NCBI RefSeq assembly: GCF_008831285.2
Contig: NC_045145.1
Span: 9,114,802 to 9,178,801, forward strand
Length of the DNA: 64,000 nucleotides
Direction: 5' to 3'
Source: Nymphaea colorata
Lineage: Eukaryota; Streptophyta; Magnoliopsida; Nymphaeales; Nymphaeaceae
Made by a program: the position numbers and the translations under genes. Under the pieces are notes generated by a model. That model was not told the DNA's origin, did not search any database, and saw nothing but the letters and a program-made list of their open reading frames with translations. Below, piece by piece: positions 1 to 15,090 of the stretch. How positions within the stretch are numbered: the first letter of the stretch is position 1; the number at the start of each line of letters is the position of its first letter.

Positions 1-171
1 TAGGGATAAGTGATCTAAGGAGGGAGACTATAATATGTCCTTCTTTCAAGCGTTAGCTCGAGGTAGACAGGAAAAAAATAAAGTCATACAGCTGGAAGTG
101 CATGGGCTTGTGTATACTTCATAGGAGGAGATTATCCAAGCAGCTAGTCAATACTAGCCCTTGAGTCTTTC

Positions 172-1410
172 ATGAATGATGGCACTGCGACGGGAGATCC
201 CCCTTGTGTGACTTGTGATTGCGAGCGTGTCTCAAAGGAGGAGAATAGGAATCTCCTAAAATCAGTCACTCTAGAGGAAGTGGAACGAGCAGTTAGGTGT
301 CTAGACAAAGACAATGCTGCAGGCCTTGATGGTTTCCCCAATCAATTCTTTCAGCAGCATCAGAGACTTGTGAGAAAGGATATTTTTAAAGTTGTTGCCT
401 CTTTTTTCAGGACCGGCAAATTGGTTAGATGAATCAACCACACCTGCTTATCCCCAACAAACAAGGAGCTGTTAAAATTAAGGAATTCTGCCCCATTGCG
501 CTATGTAAGGGCCTTTATAAAATTGTGTCCAAAGTCATGGTGGATAGGCTTCAATGTAGCACATAATTGGACACACTCGAGGAGCTTTTGTTAAAGATCG
601 GAGTATCCATGAACAGATTGGCCTTGCTAATCATCTAATCTAGTTTCTTCTATTAAAAAGAAACAGGCTGCGATTCTAAAAATGGATCTTTCTAAAGCCT
701 ATTACCAACTATTCTAGAAATTCCTTAGTAACAACATGCTTTGTCTAGGCTTCCACCCCCTATGGGTAAAATTGGTGATGAAATGTGTGGACTCTTTCAC
801 ATACTCACTGCTTATCAAGGATGAAATAGCGAGTGTTTAGAGGAAGAAGAGGACTCGAGCAAGGGGATCCTCTCTCCTCTTACCTATTTATCATGGCCAT
901 GAAAATTGTGAACAAAAGCTATAACCAACTTGTTCTAGAGAAAATTATCTTTGTTCCTCCCATGGGGAACAATCACCCCAGGCTCACTGCCTTGTTTTTT
1001 GTTGATGATGTTTTATTGTTTAGTGCAACTTCCAACAAATTTGTCCACAACATTTCCAATTTTCTTGATGGCATGGAAAGAAGCACCAAGCTTAGTGTCA
1101 AAAAGATAAATCAATGCTCATTCTATGGGAATCAACAGCTGAACAGGGGAGAAGTTGTCGATCATTTTGGGTTGACATTAAAGGGACTTTCCTACAACCT
1201 ATTTAGGAATGTCCCTTATTCATGGCAACTTAAAGGAGATTCATTGTGGTAGCTTGATTTCCAAGATGGACAAGAAGCTAGATTCATGGAAAGTGAATCT
1301 ACTCTCTCATGTTGGTATACTATGCTTGATCAAACATAATATATCTTCTCTCTTGTGTTATGGATGCAGATTTTCTGAATACCCAAAATCAAGTTCTCAA
1401 GAAACTTAAG
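172..1410 (+). pseudogene. LINE reverse transcriptase, frameshifted
   Basis: This was the RT that copies LINE RNA at the target site. Visible motifs in order are DKDNAAGLDGF (about 310-340), the first catalytic Asp block KMDLSKAYYQL (about 680-715), RGLEQGDPLSSYLFIMAM (about 850-905) and the active-site box FVDDVLLF (about 1000-1023), where most LINEs have F/YADD. A stop lies just before the GDPL block. The last part switches to another frame near 1209-1255 (KMDKKLDSWK, typical of the region after RT). It is certain as a LINE RT and certainly broken. Confidence 0.85.
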
Positions 1411-1929
1411 CAAGGCATGGCAAAGTTTCTGTGGGGAGACACTATAAGAGCTTGGAAGCTTCACCTCATAGCGTGGAAAGCCATTTGCCAAAGTAACGTA
1501 AGGAGGAAGGAGGGATAGGTCAGATGAGGCTAGTTGATATGAACAGATGTTTGTTGGATAATGGCATGTGTAAGATAGCCAACAAGGACTCTCCCCTATT
1601 CAAGTGGTTCAATGTTTGATATCTCTTGCGGTTTAGGAGCCTCTCACATATTAAAAAATAGTGGTGTGGCCCTTGAAGACCTTGGCCAGTTGATATGGCA
1701 AAGCCTTGTTTGGGGATGGCAATTGATGGAAAGTTGGTAATGGCCACAGAATCAAGATATGGCTGGACAAATGGGATGGAGAACCGCTTATCAACTATGC
1801 TGACGGAGACTCCTACGCAGCCATGTTTGAGGCCATAGACTACTCCCTAGTAGAAGTCTGCCTAGTTAATAGATTGTCCTTGATGCTGCGTAATGAAGGG
1901 CTAGAGCCAGGAGTAGCTTAAACCCTTTA

Positions 1930-2450
1930 GAGAAGGACCACATTGTGTGGGAATGTTATGCTGATAGGAGCATTTCCACCAAATTTGTATGGCAAACACT
2001 CCATTTTCCCAATGATAGTGGCAAGTAGCAAGTTAGTATTTGGAATACTTATTCTCTAGCTCGTGCTTGTTAAACCTTATGCATAACATGCTAGAACAGA
2101 CTTCAAACTCAAGATTGGTTGTGGCGAATTTGCTTTGTGTTTCCCAATCAATGTCACCTACGCAAAAAGGAAGACGAAAGCATCAAACAACTCGTAATTA
2201 ACTGCAATTTTGCTAGGAGCACATGGGACTGGGTAGTCAAGAAAGTCCATAAGAAAAGAGTCCCTTGGTAGGAAGTGGTCCCTAAGTTCAAATTCTAGTC
2301 ACAAGCCACCATAAACCTACTTTGGATCAAGATGTGTTGGCTCCCTTGTTCCCAAGTCCTTTGTTGGAAGCTGTGGCATATTTGAAACACGGTTGCCAAT
2401 GACAAAATGGATAGTCCATCAAACAAAACTATCACAAACATGGTCTCGGA
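1930..2450 (+). pseudogene. LINE ORF2 C-terminal zf-RVT region, broken
   Basis: One frame reads KDHIVWECYADRSISTKFVW, then two stops, then RLQTQDWLWRICFVFPNQCH and, after an interval, INCNFARSTWDW. That is the usual spacing of the zf-RVT domain found after plant LINE RTs. A further WKLWH segment near 2370-2390 matches the tail that normally follows. There are stops at about 2026 and 2071. It is the continuation of the RT pseudogene upstream. Confidence 0.7.
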
Positions 2451-2599
2451 AACTTGCAAGCAAGTCATCTTGACCAGAGGATGGAGTGAACCATATGGAA
2501 AATTGATCAAAATATGGTTGAATACAAGAATCATCTGCTCTAACGACTCTATTATGTATTTAGCTATTTTAGATTTTTCATATTATAACTCTGGTTAAA

Positions 2600-3885
2600 A
2601 TGAAGAGAAAATGTTTTGGATTTCGATTGAATGGTGGTTAGTTTATATTTAATTAAACTGCCCAGCTACTTATCTTTTTCAAATATCTAAATTCAAGATA
2701 TTTACAAAAAAAGATGTGGCTCTTTTACTCTTGTGGGGTTTGATGTCTTGTAACTTTGATTCAAGAACTAAATAAAAGCAAAATTTCACCTCAAAATGGA
2801 ATTGGAATAAAACTCCAGTTGCAATTCCTTATGTGTTTATAAAATTTTAAATTAAAAAATGAAATGACTTAGTTGTTAAAAACAACATTAAAAATCTAGA
2901 ATTTTAATAAATAAAGTCTTTAGGTTTAATCTTTTAATAGGTTACAAATCTGACAGATAAAGCCTATGTGCCTAAACGTAAAAGATCTCAATAACATTCA
3001 AATGTAAGCTAAATGGATATGGATCTTATTTTGGTCAAAAGAGTTAATGTTGAATGTAATTCATCCTACAGACCTTCATTAATAATATATTTCCAATGTT
3101 ACATACGGTACATATCCCATAAACCTAATTAATTACATATCCTTCCCTCTTTCTAATCTACTGCCAGACACCCAAATGGCATCTGATGGCTTTATCTACT
3201 AATGGTGCACACAATCTCAACATGGTCTGTGAATTAAGAGGAAGAGGAGATAGCACAACTGGCAAAATGATAGGAGGATGATGGCAAACAGCAATGGTGG
3301 GTTCTACTTCATCCAAGGTGTAGGGGAAGTAAGCAATAGCAAAAACTAATCGTTTGAACATACCCATTAAGATGAAAAATTATTTTCTTTTATGCATGAA
3401 ATTTAATGAATGTAAAAGAATGGAAAAGCTGAAAAAATGTTTTTGAGTGAAAAAACTTGGGGGAGGGTAATTTTCACTCAAATGTAAAAAAAAAAAATGT
3501 TTTCAAAAAACAGCGTTTTCTGAAAATTCTGTCTACTTCCCACCCAAACATGCCCAAAAAGGCGTTTTGGGGCAAAATTCTGTTTCAAGTTATGCCTCCA
3601 AACAAATCTTAAAAATTTTCAGTTATTGGGACGAGTTTGGAAACTTGAAAGCTTTCAGATCATTTTGAAAAAGGTTTCGCTTTTGAGAATTTATTTCAAA
3701 ATTTTCTTTTAAATTCATGGGTGTTCTTGATGTTTAGTTATCATTCTCAAAAGAAAAAAAAAAGATGTCCCAGTTTCAGGGCAGCATTGGAGATGTTGGT
3801 ATCATGAAATAAGATTAAGTCTGGCCATCTAGAAAGATAAACTTTCTTGATGAGAAAATGAATACATCATGTGTAAAATCGCTTC
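2600..3885. other. AT-rich spacer, no gene recognised
   Basis: Between the LINE and the gypsy remnant I see only AT-rich sequence with short A runs (for example 3486-3500). The open frames are short and show no recognisable domain. A stretch near 3520-3610 resembles a degenerate transposon end, but no matching partner was found. Confidence 0.5.
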
Positions 3886-5050
3886 AGATGAAGAGCATTT
3901 ACGAGATTAAGTAGTTCTACACCATCTGCATCGATCACATGATAAGAATTACCAAGAAGGACTTTCTTTACCACATATGGCCTATCTCGATTTGGTGTCC
4001 ATTTCCCACACGGAAATTTTTTTTCATGGAATGGTTGATCCAAGGACTAATTTATTTTGAACTTCCACTCGATGGCTAATTTGGCATAGTGGCAAACAAC
4101 CTTCTGACAATACGCTTCGACATGTTTGCCACGTGTAGCCTCTTTCTGTATAAAAGATCTAGCTATAGCATCTTTTGTTGTTGGCATTTATCCATGGGCA
4201 TTTCTATCATTACAACAAATCTGTAGGCAGGATTTTGAACATGTAACGGGCAATAGTATATTTGTTCCATATACCAACTCAGTGGGCATTGCATTGGTCT
4301 GGTGTTCTAATGGTTGTTATGTAAGCCCAAAGTGCATCATGGATTTTTTTGCCAATCACAACTGATCTCAACTGTTCTTTCAAATATTCTTATTAGAATC
4401 TTACTTGTCAACTGGACCATTTCCTTGTGGATAATATAGTGCATAAAATGATGCTGATAAAAAATTGAGCATCCTCTCATTCGTGAAGTGAGTGTAATTA
4501 TCTAATGTAAGGTCATGCAGTACTTTGAATTTGCATAGGATCCTCTTGTGGATGAAAGGTACCACGTGTTTGTCTTCCACTATTTTGAGAGTGGCAACCT
4601 CTACTCATTTAGTAAAGTATCGAGTGGCTGCTAGGAAATATTTATAATTGTTTGATACAGAAGGATTGTTGGGGCCCACCATATCGAAGGCTCACATGGA
4701 AAATGGCCATGGAGATACCATAGAATGTCAATATGCAATTGGGGAATGAATGGAATCAATATGCACTTGACATTTGAGACATCTTTTGACATGTTTATAA
4801 CATCTTCCTACATAGTGGGACAATAATAGCCTGCACTTACCAGCTGTTTTACTAAAGATTGGCAAACCAATGCGCAACCATGAGTACCCTGATGGGCTTC
4901 TTTGATTGCCTTCACTTACCAGCTGTTTTACTAAAGATTGGCAAACCAATGCGCTACCATGAGTACCCTGATGGGCTTCTTTGATTGCCTTTTGTGCCTC
5001 ATGTTTGTCTAGGTATCTAGAATATTATGGACTAAAGCCTCTCCTGTACA
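3885..5050 (-). pseudogene. Ty3/gypsy integrase
   Basis: The minus strand shows the zinc-finger end YKHVKRCLKCQVHIDSIHSP (about 4800-4737) and then the core. AFDMVGP (first Asp) lies near 4670, a LDNYTHF block (second Asp) near 4500, and DALWAYITTIRTPEQ near 4340. The C-terminal tail FPCGKWTPNRDRPYVVKKVL lies near 4015-3955. Frames and stops vary throughout. A 79-bp tandem duplication sits in the zinc-finger part. It is clear as integrase and clearly dead. Confidence 0.8.
4834..4991. repeat. 79-bp tandem duplication, two copies
   Basis: 4834-4912 is repeated directly at 4913-4991. Reading base by base I find one mismatch (a at 4876, t at 4955). It lies within the gypsy integrase remnant, and 79 is not a multiple of 3, so it also shifts the frame. 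Confidence 0.95.
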
Positions 5051-5337
5051 AGACTCCTTCAAGGATGAAGTATCGGTCATATATTTTTTGTGTGGTTCGT
5101 TATTCCTTTTTGGACATCAGTGGAAGTTCTCCAATGTCCACGTAATCCTTGATATTTTGGTACCACGTCACTTCTTCAGATTCCACATGATTTGACTTTT
5201 TCTTGTAATTCTTAAGCCAGTTGCGTGAGCCTCCTCACTTTGGAAGAGTTGAAATTATTCAAATGGCTTTATTATTGCTTTGGTGGTTTCTTGATATGGC
5301 ATTAATTTTGGATCCTTGACTTTCCACTTTTCATTAC

Positions 5338-5600
5338 CTAGTTAATGATGAGAAGAATGTCATCATAGGCATGAACCATCTTTACCTTGAACTCGAGCAG
5401 CATTCTGAGTCTATGAATTAAAGCCTTGTAGTCTACCATGTTTTGAGTACAAGTGAAATCCAACCTTAGAGAGTAGACAATCATCTCCTTTCCTGGTGAA
5501 AGTAAGAGAATTCCAATCCTAATTTTAGCCATATTCTTGGATCCATCAAAGAAGATTGTCCATACAGGTGCGGTAGCCACATGTTGCATTTGTTCATCTG
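5338..5600 (-). pseudogene. Additional RNase H domain of gypsy element
   Basis: A minus-strand frame reads PVWTIFFDGSKN, then LLSPGKE, then NMVDYKALIHRL. This matches the Tat-type second RNase H, which normally has DGS followed by AEYEAL. In the second motif the expected acidic residue is replaced (VDYKAL), so the active site looks lost. It lies between the RT and integrase parts, as expected for this lineage. Confidence 0.75.
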
Positions 5601-5999
5601 AAAAATTATTGTCAGCTTTTAAAGTCTTTTGCCAAAGAAAAGTCTACTAACTAATTTGCCAGTGATTGTCCCTTGATCAATTTTTGAGAGACAAATTCTA
5701 CACCATACTGTATGAGAAGTACCTGCGACTTGGTGATTCTGCTGCTAAGGAATGATTGTTCAAAAAAAGGGTTCAGTATGGAAATGACCTTGACCTCACA
5801 AGCTAGCGGATAATGTATGAGTTTCTAACACATCCAAACAGGTGCTAGACATGTCTTCTCCATAGATGAATATCTTATTCTTATACTTCATGATTGTCTT
5901 ACTCATATAATAGATTGCATGTTCGATCTTGCAACATTCTTCATATTGTGCCAAGATCTACTACATGTCAAATCATTCGCTGAAATATCTAATAGGAGG

Positions 6000-6900
6000 G
6001 GTCTTTCCAAAACTGATGGTTGAAATATTGGAGGATTGAGTAGGTATTTCTTGATTCAATTTAGAGACTCTTGATATCATGGGTCCCACTCAAACTTGAC
6101 ACTTTTCTTGTGAATGTGACTAAATGGCTCCCATTTGATGCAAAGATTAGAAATGAACCATCTGATAGACTGGATTCTACATTGTAAGCTGAGTAGCTCC
6201 TTCATATTCATTAGATTAGGCATGTGATGAGTTGCTTTGTCTTCAAATGGGTCTACCTCGATCCCTTTCCTGCTAATCATATAACCAAGTAGCTTTTTTA
6301 ATTCAACACTAAAGACACATTTATGGGGATTTAGCCTTATGTTATACTTAATCAGCCATGAATTTGTGCATCTGATCATGGAGTATGTTCGCTAATGGTC
6401 TTTGATATGTTGTTCATGCATTCTTTAACCCAAATGGAATTACTATATAACAAAATGTTCCCCAAGGCATGGTAAACAAGGTCTTGGGTTGATCTTAAAT
6501 AGCCAGCTTGATAAGGTAGGCATCCATGAAAGAAAACATTTCATAGCTTCTTGTATTGTTAACCAACATGTCAATGTTTAGAAATGGATAGTCATCCTTC
6601 TGTGTTGCCTTGTTAAGATCCTTGCTGTCGTTATCGATTCTGACTTTTCCATTCATCTAGTCTACCATGACAATGTTAGTGAGCCAATCTGGGTAGTCAA
6701 TTGACCTAATAAATTTAGCCTTTAGGACATTTTCTAAGCCTTCCTTGATTTTATCCTCAACTCTAGGATCAAGCTTCCTTATTTTTTGTTGTATTGGTTG
6801 ACTTTCTAGTTTTATGATCAACCTGTGTTCAACCAGTTTAGGATCTAGTTGGATTAGTATGCTTTCTTCTTCCATGCTCAAGTTAGCACTGATTTATAGG
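6000..6900 (-). pseudogene. Ty3/gypsy reverse transcriptase
   Basis: At 6881-6657 the minus strand reads PKLVEHRLIIKLESQPIQQK, then KEGLENVLKAKFIRSIDYPDWL, the canonical start of plant gypsy RT. At 6379-6077 it reads NIRLNPHKCVFSVE, LLGYMISRKGIEVDP and QSIRWFISNLCIKWEPF, the thumb and connection region. The YVDD box between these blocks is not readable in one frame. The decay is too great for function. Confidence 0.85.
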
Positions 6901-7540
6901 ATCCTTGGTTCTTGATCTGTGCTAATATTGATTTCCTTGGTAGAATCGTTCAACATGGTGGAAGGTTGATCTTCCTTGTTGTCTTGTTCTGGCTCTAGAA
7001 TTTCTAATGGTTCTAGCATTTGTTGTTCTTTCATTTGTTCAGCACATTCTTTTTGTTTGGCTGGGTCCTTCTACATTGTTTGTGGTACTTCTCCCTTTGG
7101 CACAATGCCAGCATATTGCTTTCTCTGTTATAGAATCTTTGGATTGAGCATCAACTTTGGAATTGGGTGAGATGTTGTAGTGGTTTCTATAGCATACTGT
7201 TATAATGTGGTACCTAGGTCTCCTTAAATGATAGTGTACATGACATGGGAGTGGGGATACGTCTGAAACATAGTGACTAGAGCAACAAGGATGATGGGGT
7301 TTAGGACGTATATGAAGTGGATTGAAGAAAATAGAAGATGGCTGGCTGTTAACACCCTAAAATTTTCCACCCTAGTTGATTGAAGCAATTTCAAAAGTTT
7401 ACAAAAGAGAATTGTGAAAAATTGCAATTTCAAAGCCAATTTCAATTCTAAAGAACAATTTAGATTCAAATCATGAATTTGACTTGTGACATGAATCCCA
7501 AAGCATGATTAAGAGTCCAAACTGGATCCAAATTAGGATT

Positions 7541-7680
7541 TAAAATCCAAATCCAATTACAAATATCATTTAGAATCCAAATCCAATTAAAAATGTCATT
7601 TAGAATCCAAATCCAATTACAAATATCATTTGGAATCCAAATCCAATTAAAAATATCATTTGGAATCCAAATCCGATTTC
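7541..7680. repeat. 30-bp tandem repeat, about 4.6 copies
   Basis: The unit ends in ATCCAAATCCAATTA-type sequence followed by AAATATCATT. It recurs with period 30 at 7541, 7571, 7601, 7631 and 7661, with a few substitutions. It lies in the U3-like part of the possible LTR. Confidence 0.9.
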
Positions 7681-8757
7681 AAAATTCAAATTTTGAATTA
7701 AATTTGAGAATTGGATCTAATTCGATCTAGAAGGCCATGTGGGACTCATGTGTAGGCCCCACCTAGCTCGTGTGGTCAGAACCCCACCCAAGAAGTCACG
7801 CACCCCCCTTTTTCCAAAATATCTTCCCTCAATTAAATAAAAAAATCATTTTCAAAAGAAATGGATAAGGGTTCATAGGAAAAGAGACATTAATCTCTCT
7901 GTCTCTCCCTTAGTTAAAGAAAAATCAAATTCCAAAGAAGCAATAAGTGTTAGAATTAAACTCACCAAACCTACTTAATCCAAGTAGGTTTGACTTGGGT
8001 GCACCTAAATGTGGCACCAATATTAGCTAAGCTCGGTCACCATGAGCTAAGCTCTGTCAATAGGGTAGGTCATCAAATCCACTTTGACAAAGCTTAGTCA
8101 AAGTACAATTTAGCTCAATTAAGAGTTTTCTTAGCTCAAATTGATCAAATTACCTCAAGCCGAGTCAAATTACTCACAAATGAGCTTTGACTTTGATCAA
8201 TTGGTCAAATTTGACCTAGACAATTTCGCCCTTCTATGATCAAATTGAGATTACAAAACCTAATTTAGGATTTTATGAAAGGCAAATATACATTTGGATT
8301 TGTCAAATGCATAAATCAAATATCAAATTGAAATTCAATATTTCAAACCAAAGTTTGAAATCCATCTTCAATCAAGTTATAGACAAAAATACCCTTTTCG
8401 AACCAAATTTGATAGAATTTTTAAATTTTAATTGAATTGTCATAATTCAATAATATTTACAGCTTAGCAACTAGGTTTTAACCTAACAAGCTCAATTTTA
8501 AACCAAGAAAAAATAAATAAAATAAAATAAGACAAAACCTACACAAGGGCATCTTCGTCCAAAATTTTGGTCAAAGTTGGACAGCTAGGTCTGAACTAAG
8601 GTTAACCATGCCTATCCCAGCTCACCTAGCTCATGTAATGAGTTGGGTGTGGTCAATTGGAGCCATTAAACCCTATTTAATCTATTTTACAAGTCCCCAA
8701 AGTCTTAAGTGAGTTTCCAAGATGAGTTAAGGAGGTGGTTGAATTCATCTCCTCCTC

Positions 8758-8766
8758 TATATAAAG
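8758..8766 (+). promoter_or_regulatory. TATA-box-like motif
   Basis: TATATAAAG precedes a pyrimidine-rich stretch in the possible LTR. By position it could drive retroelement transcription. There is no other support. Confidence 0.3.
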
Positions 8767-9247
8767 CCCCCCTTAGCAACCAAGGAAGGGGACAAATTTT
8801 TGAAGTCTTCATCAAATTGCTGCAGCCAAGGAGGAGAAGAAAAATTCGTCCAAGCCCTCTTCCCCCACTATCTTATTTTTTTCTTCGTTTTCCTCTATTC
8901 TTTCTATCGAGTTTGCTAATTTAGGATGCTTAAGTGAATCCTTAGGATTTTCGTGGTGAGAAGCTCTCTCTTTCCCACTGCAAATTCCAGCAAGTCATTG
9001 TTCTTCTTCTTGCTTTGGTAAGCTCCAATCCAAGCTTGGATTCTTGCATAGGATTGCTTGATTTAGAATACAAGCAAGGTGGAAGATCAATCATCAAGAC
9101 CGACCACAAGGTAGGTGACTCTAATCCATTTTCATCCATTTCAGTTTTTTGCTCTTATTTTTAATTTAAGCACTTGTGGGAAGAGTTTATTTTCATTTAT
9201 TTCAGGGCTGGGAATGATGTCCAGCTAGGAAAAAACTACGATTAAAT

Positions 9248-9439
9248 TAAGGGTGGGCATCGGGCCGGGTCGGCCGTCAGACCGGCCCAATTATTGACGG
9301 GCCGGGCCGAGCCAGGTACCGGGCCTGGTCCACCATAAACAAGGCCCAGTCTAGCCCGTTTTGTTAACTGGTGGGCCGGGTCGGGCCGGGCCAGGTGGTT
9401 TGGTCCAAAAATCAAATAAGAAAAAAGAAAAAAGACCAC

Positions 9440-9440
<1 letters not shown>
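9248..9440. mobile_element. hAT-like terminus, GGGCCGGGCC-rich, one end only
   Basis: TAAGGGTGGGCATCGGGCCG at 9248 closely resembles the terminal inverted repeat of the complete MITE at 60719-61056. It is followed by the same kind of GGGCCGGGCC/GGCCCG-rich subterminal sequence. No matching right end was found, so the element is truncated or rearranged. Confidence 0.55.
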
Positions 9441-12989
<3,549 letters not shown>

Positions 12990-12990
<1 letters not shown>

Positions 12991-13600
12991 CATGAGGACA
13001 CCTAGATGGCTTTATGGTTTGGACGACAATTAGAGCATTGTGATCTAGAGCACTAAATCTGGTGAAAGTAGAGACAGGTCCCATCACAGTCACCACTTCT
13101 GTTTACACGCAAATTTCATAATCTTGCATATGACTGTTCATATGGGAAAAGTTAAAAAATATACTCGCCTCCTGAACTCTTGTGGAAAATTATGAGATAT
13201 AGGACCAGACCAGTCGACATGAGATTTGACCGATCCTAGTGTCTTTACCAAGGGTAATCAGACCAAGTGTAATCAGATCAAGGACTACTTTAAATGTTCC
13301 ATATTATAAGTTATGATTGTCATCCTCATCCTAACATACTTTGAATTTTAAGAAAATGAGATTTTAAAATATCTAAGCGTTTCATCAGAATATATTTGGA
13401 TCTAAGACATAGTTCATGATCCATATCATCGCTAATCCATACAATCGTTCCTAGATCTAATATGAATGCATGCAAATTAGCTCCAAAAAGAATTGAGATC
13501 AGGTTTGTAAAGTTCTTGGGATGTGGACCTAAAGAGACCTACGATCTAAAACCCAAAGCATGTTGATCCAGATATAAATCAAGACCCACTTCAAAAAATT
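12990..13600 (+). repeat. Dispersed repeat family, copy 1
   Basis: Shares many blocks with 44620-45110 (same strand) and 52320-52890 (opposite strand). Examples are an AATCTTGCAT block, AATCAGATCA near 13272, ACATAGTTCATGATC near 13406 and AGATCTAATATGAATGCATG near 13453. It may continue to about 13960, where 'ATCCAAAT'-rich sequence makes alignment by eye unreliable. The nature of the repeat is unknown; LTR or leader sequence of a gypsy element is possible. Confidence 0.7.
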
Positions 13601-13959
13601 CAAATATGTAATTTATGATCTGACTTGAATATCTAAATCTAAAAGTTTGAATTAAGGTTTTGATTTAATGGGTCAACTAAGGTTGAGATCTGACTTCAAT
13701 TTTGAAATCTAAACTTGTAAAATCTTAGGTCTTCATCCATATAATGTGGAGATCTAAAATTCAAAGTTCAAATTAGGAATAATCCTATAAGATTTGAAGT
13801 TGTGATCCATATTCTGATATGAGATCCAAACTTCTAGACATAATATTCAAAATCCAAATTGAAATCCAATTTTATATAAGATCCCAAATCCTAATCCAAA
13901 TTACATGAGATCTAGATATGTTCTTGTGTTTTTTTAGGTAATCTATGCTCAAAGAAAAA

Positions 13960-14830
13960 CCTGATTTTACTTATTATCTTGTACTTCATTCTTTCATTCA
14001 ACTAAGTTGATTTTCCATTATCGTTTAAGTATTTTTCTTCCATAGTGATTAGTGTCAACCCTCTAATTACTGTCATTGTTTTCATATTTTTGCTGGCTGG
14101 ATTCTAAGTGCATCTATAGTTAAAAAAGTTTTATTTCATAAGGTGAATAGCTTATATTCATAGCTAGTTCTAGCATATGTCTGTGGATTTGGTTTCTATG
14201 TACATTATAGTGCGGGATAATGGTCACTGTATATACCAACACCATGATGTCATATGATTCAATGGTACAAAGGGAAGATGGTCATATCAATGTCGGCTAT
14301 CACAATATCTCTTCCATGCAGTGATAAGACTGGCCATTTTGGGAACAAAGGTGTGAAATAGGTCATCTTAAATTTTGAAAAAAAAAAGGCACTGAGTCGT
14401 CACTGAAAGGTTAGTCCATGAAGGTGACTACAAGAACCTATTTTTTGGTTGATCTTGGCTTTAAGCAGTGTTGTGTTATGTGGTAGTGTTAATTTTATTA
14501 CATATCTTCTGTCAATATGTTGTTAGGTCTACTTATTGAGGATCTACAACAACTGCTAATAGACTTGTCAAGGTGCTTTTTACTTTTTCTGGATTGGTAT
14601 CCTAGTGCTAACATTATTCGCAATGATATTTAGATGTCAGTTTTTGTATATTTGAGAAAACGATAGAGGAAAGAATGGATAGAGATTAAACAAGTAAGTA
14701 GTGTTTTACAACTTGAATATATTCTTTTTCCGCTTACATTATAATCAACTTAATAATTAAAGTAACTTTCAGATGTGCTCTTTATAAAACCCACAGCACA
14801 TAATACTTTCTTGGGTACCTTTCGTGTGTG
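13960..14830. other. Spacer left of the copia element
   Basis: No gene recognised. It ends in the CTCTT target site of the copia insertion. Confidence 0.4.
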
Positions 14831-14835
14831 CTCTT

Positions 14836-15080
14836 TATTAACGTTTTGTCAAAGAAGAGAATCAGAGAGAAGGAGGAAAACATGAGAAGAGAGTGTAATT
14901 TTATTCATTGTTGACTTCAAAATATATAGCCTCTTTGACATTAGTGATATACATAGAAACCTCAAATCTTGCCTGAGATCAAGGATTAGCTAATCTTTCC
15001 TAAGATCAAGGATTAGTTCTAGGTAAGATTTCATAAGAAGATTGATTTGCCTTATCTTGATAAGGCATGACTTTTCAACA
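14836..15080 (-). repeat. Copia 3' LTR
   Basis: 245 bp matching 20316-20560. In element orientation it starts TGTTGAAAAG and ends CGTTAATA, not the usual CA. The target duplication CTCTT fixes this boundary. It contains two copies of a CCTAAGATCAAGGATTAG-type motif in tandem. Confidence 0.97.
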
Positions 15081-15090
15081 CTTCCCTTCA
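15081..15090 (-). promoter_or_regulatory. Polypurine tract of copia element
   Basis: In element orientation TGAAGGGAAG abuts the 3' LTR, where plus-strand DNA synthesis would be primed. Confidence 0.8.

Larger units (their letters stand above)
1..2600 (+). mobile_element. Decayed LINE-type non-LTR retrotransposon, left end outside window
   Basis: Three reading frames of the + strand together carry the order expected of a plant LINE ORF2. First comes a linker resembling the pre-RT region (about 40-170), then reverse transcriptase (about 172-1410), then a zinc-binding zf-RVT-like segment (about 1930-2240) and a C-terminal W-rich tail (to about 2450). Frames switch several times and stops are frequent, so it cannot make protein. 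No endonuclease domain, target duplication or poly-A tail is identified. The 3' limit is set loosely where recognisable coding stops. Confidence 0.8.
3885..7200 (-). mobile_element. Decayed Ty3/gypsy retrotransposon pol (Tat-like domain order)
   Basis: Read on the minus strand from 7200 down to 3885, the order is: acidic linker before RT, RT (about 6900-6000), an extra RNase H with the DGS motif (about 5600-5338), integrase zinc finger (about 4990-4728), integrase core (about 4720-4060) and a C-terminal tail ending near 3885. An extra RNase H between the RT-RNase H part and integrase is a hallmark of the Tat group of plant gypsy elements. Frames change often and stops are many. No flanking LTRs could be paired. 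Confidence 0.8.
7347..9130 (+). mobile_element. Possible LTR or LTR-like promoter region
   Basis: It begins TGTTAACACCCTAAAATTTT, which resembles the TGTAACACCC start common in plant gypsy LTRs. It has a repeat-rich AT segment, a TATA box (TATATAAAG, 8758-8766) and a pyrimidine-rich stretch of about 350 bases after it, as U3-R-U5 would. No partner LTR, primer site or target duplication was found, so the 3' limit and the identity are uncertain. Confidence 0.3.
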
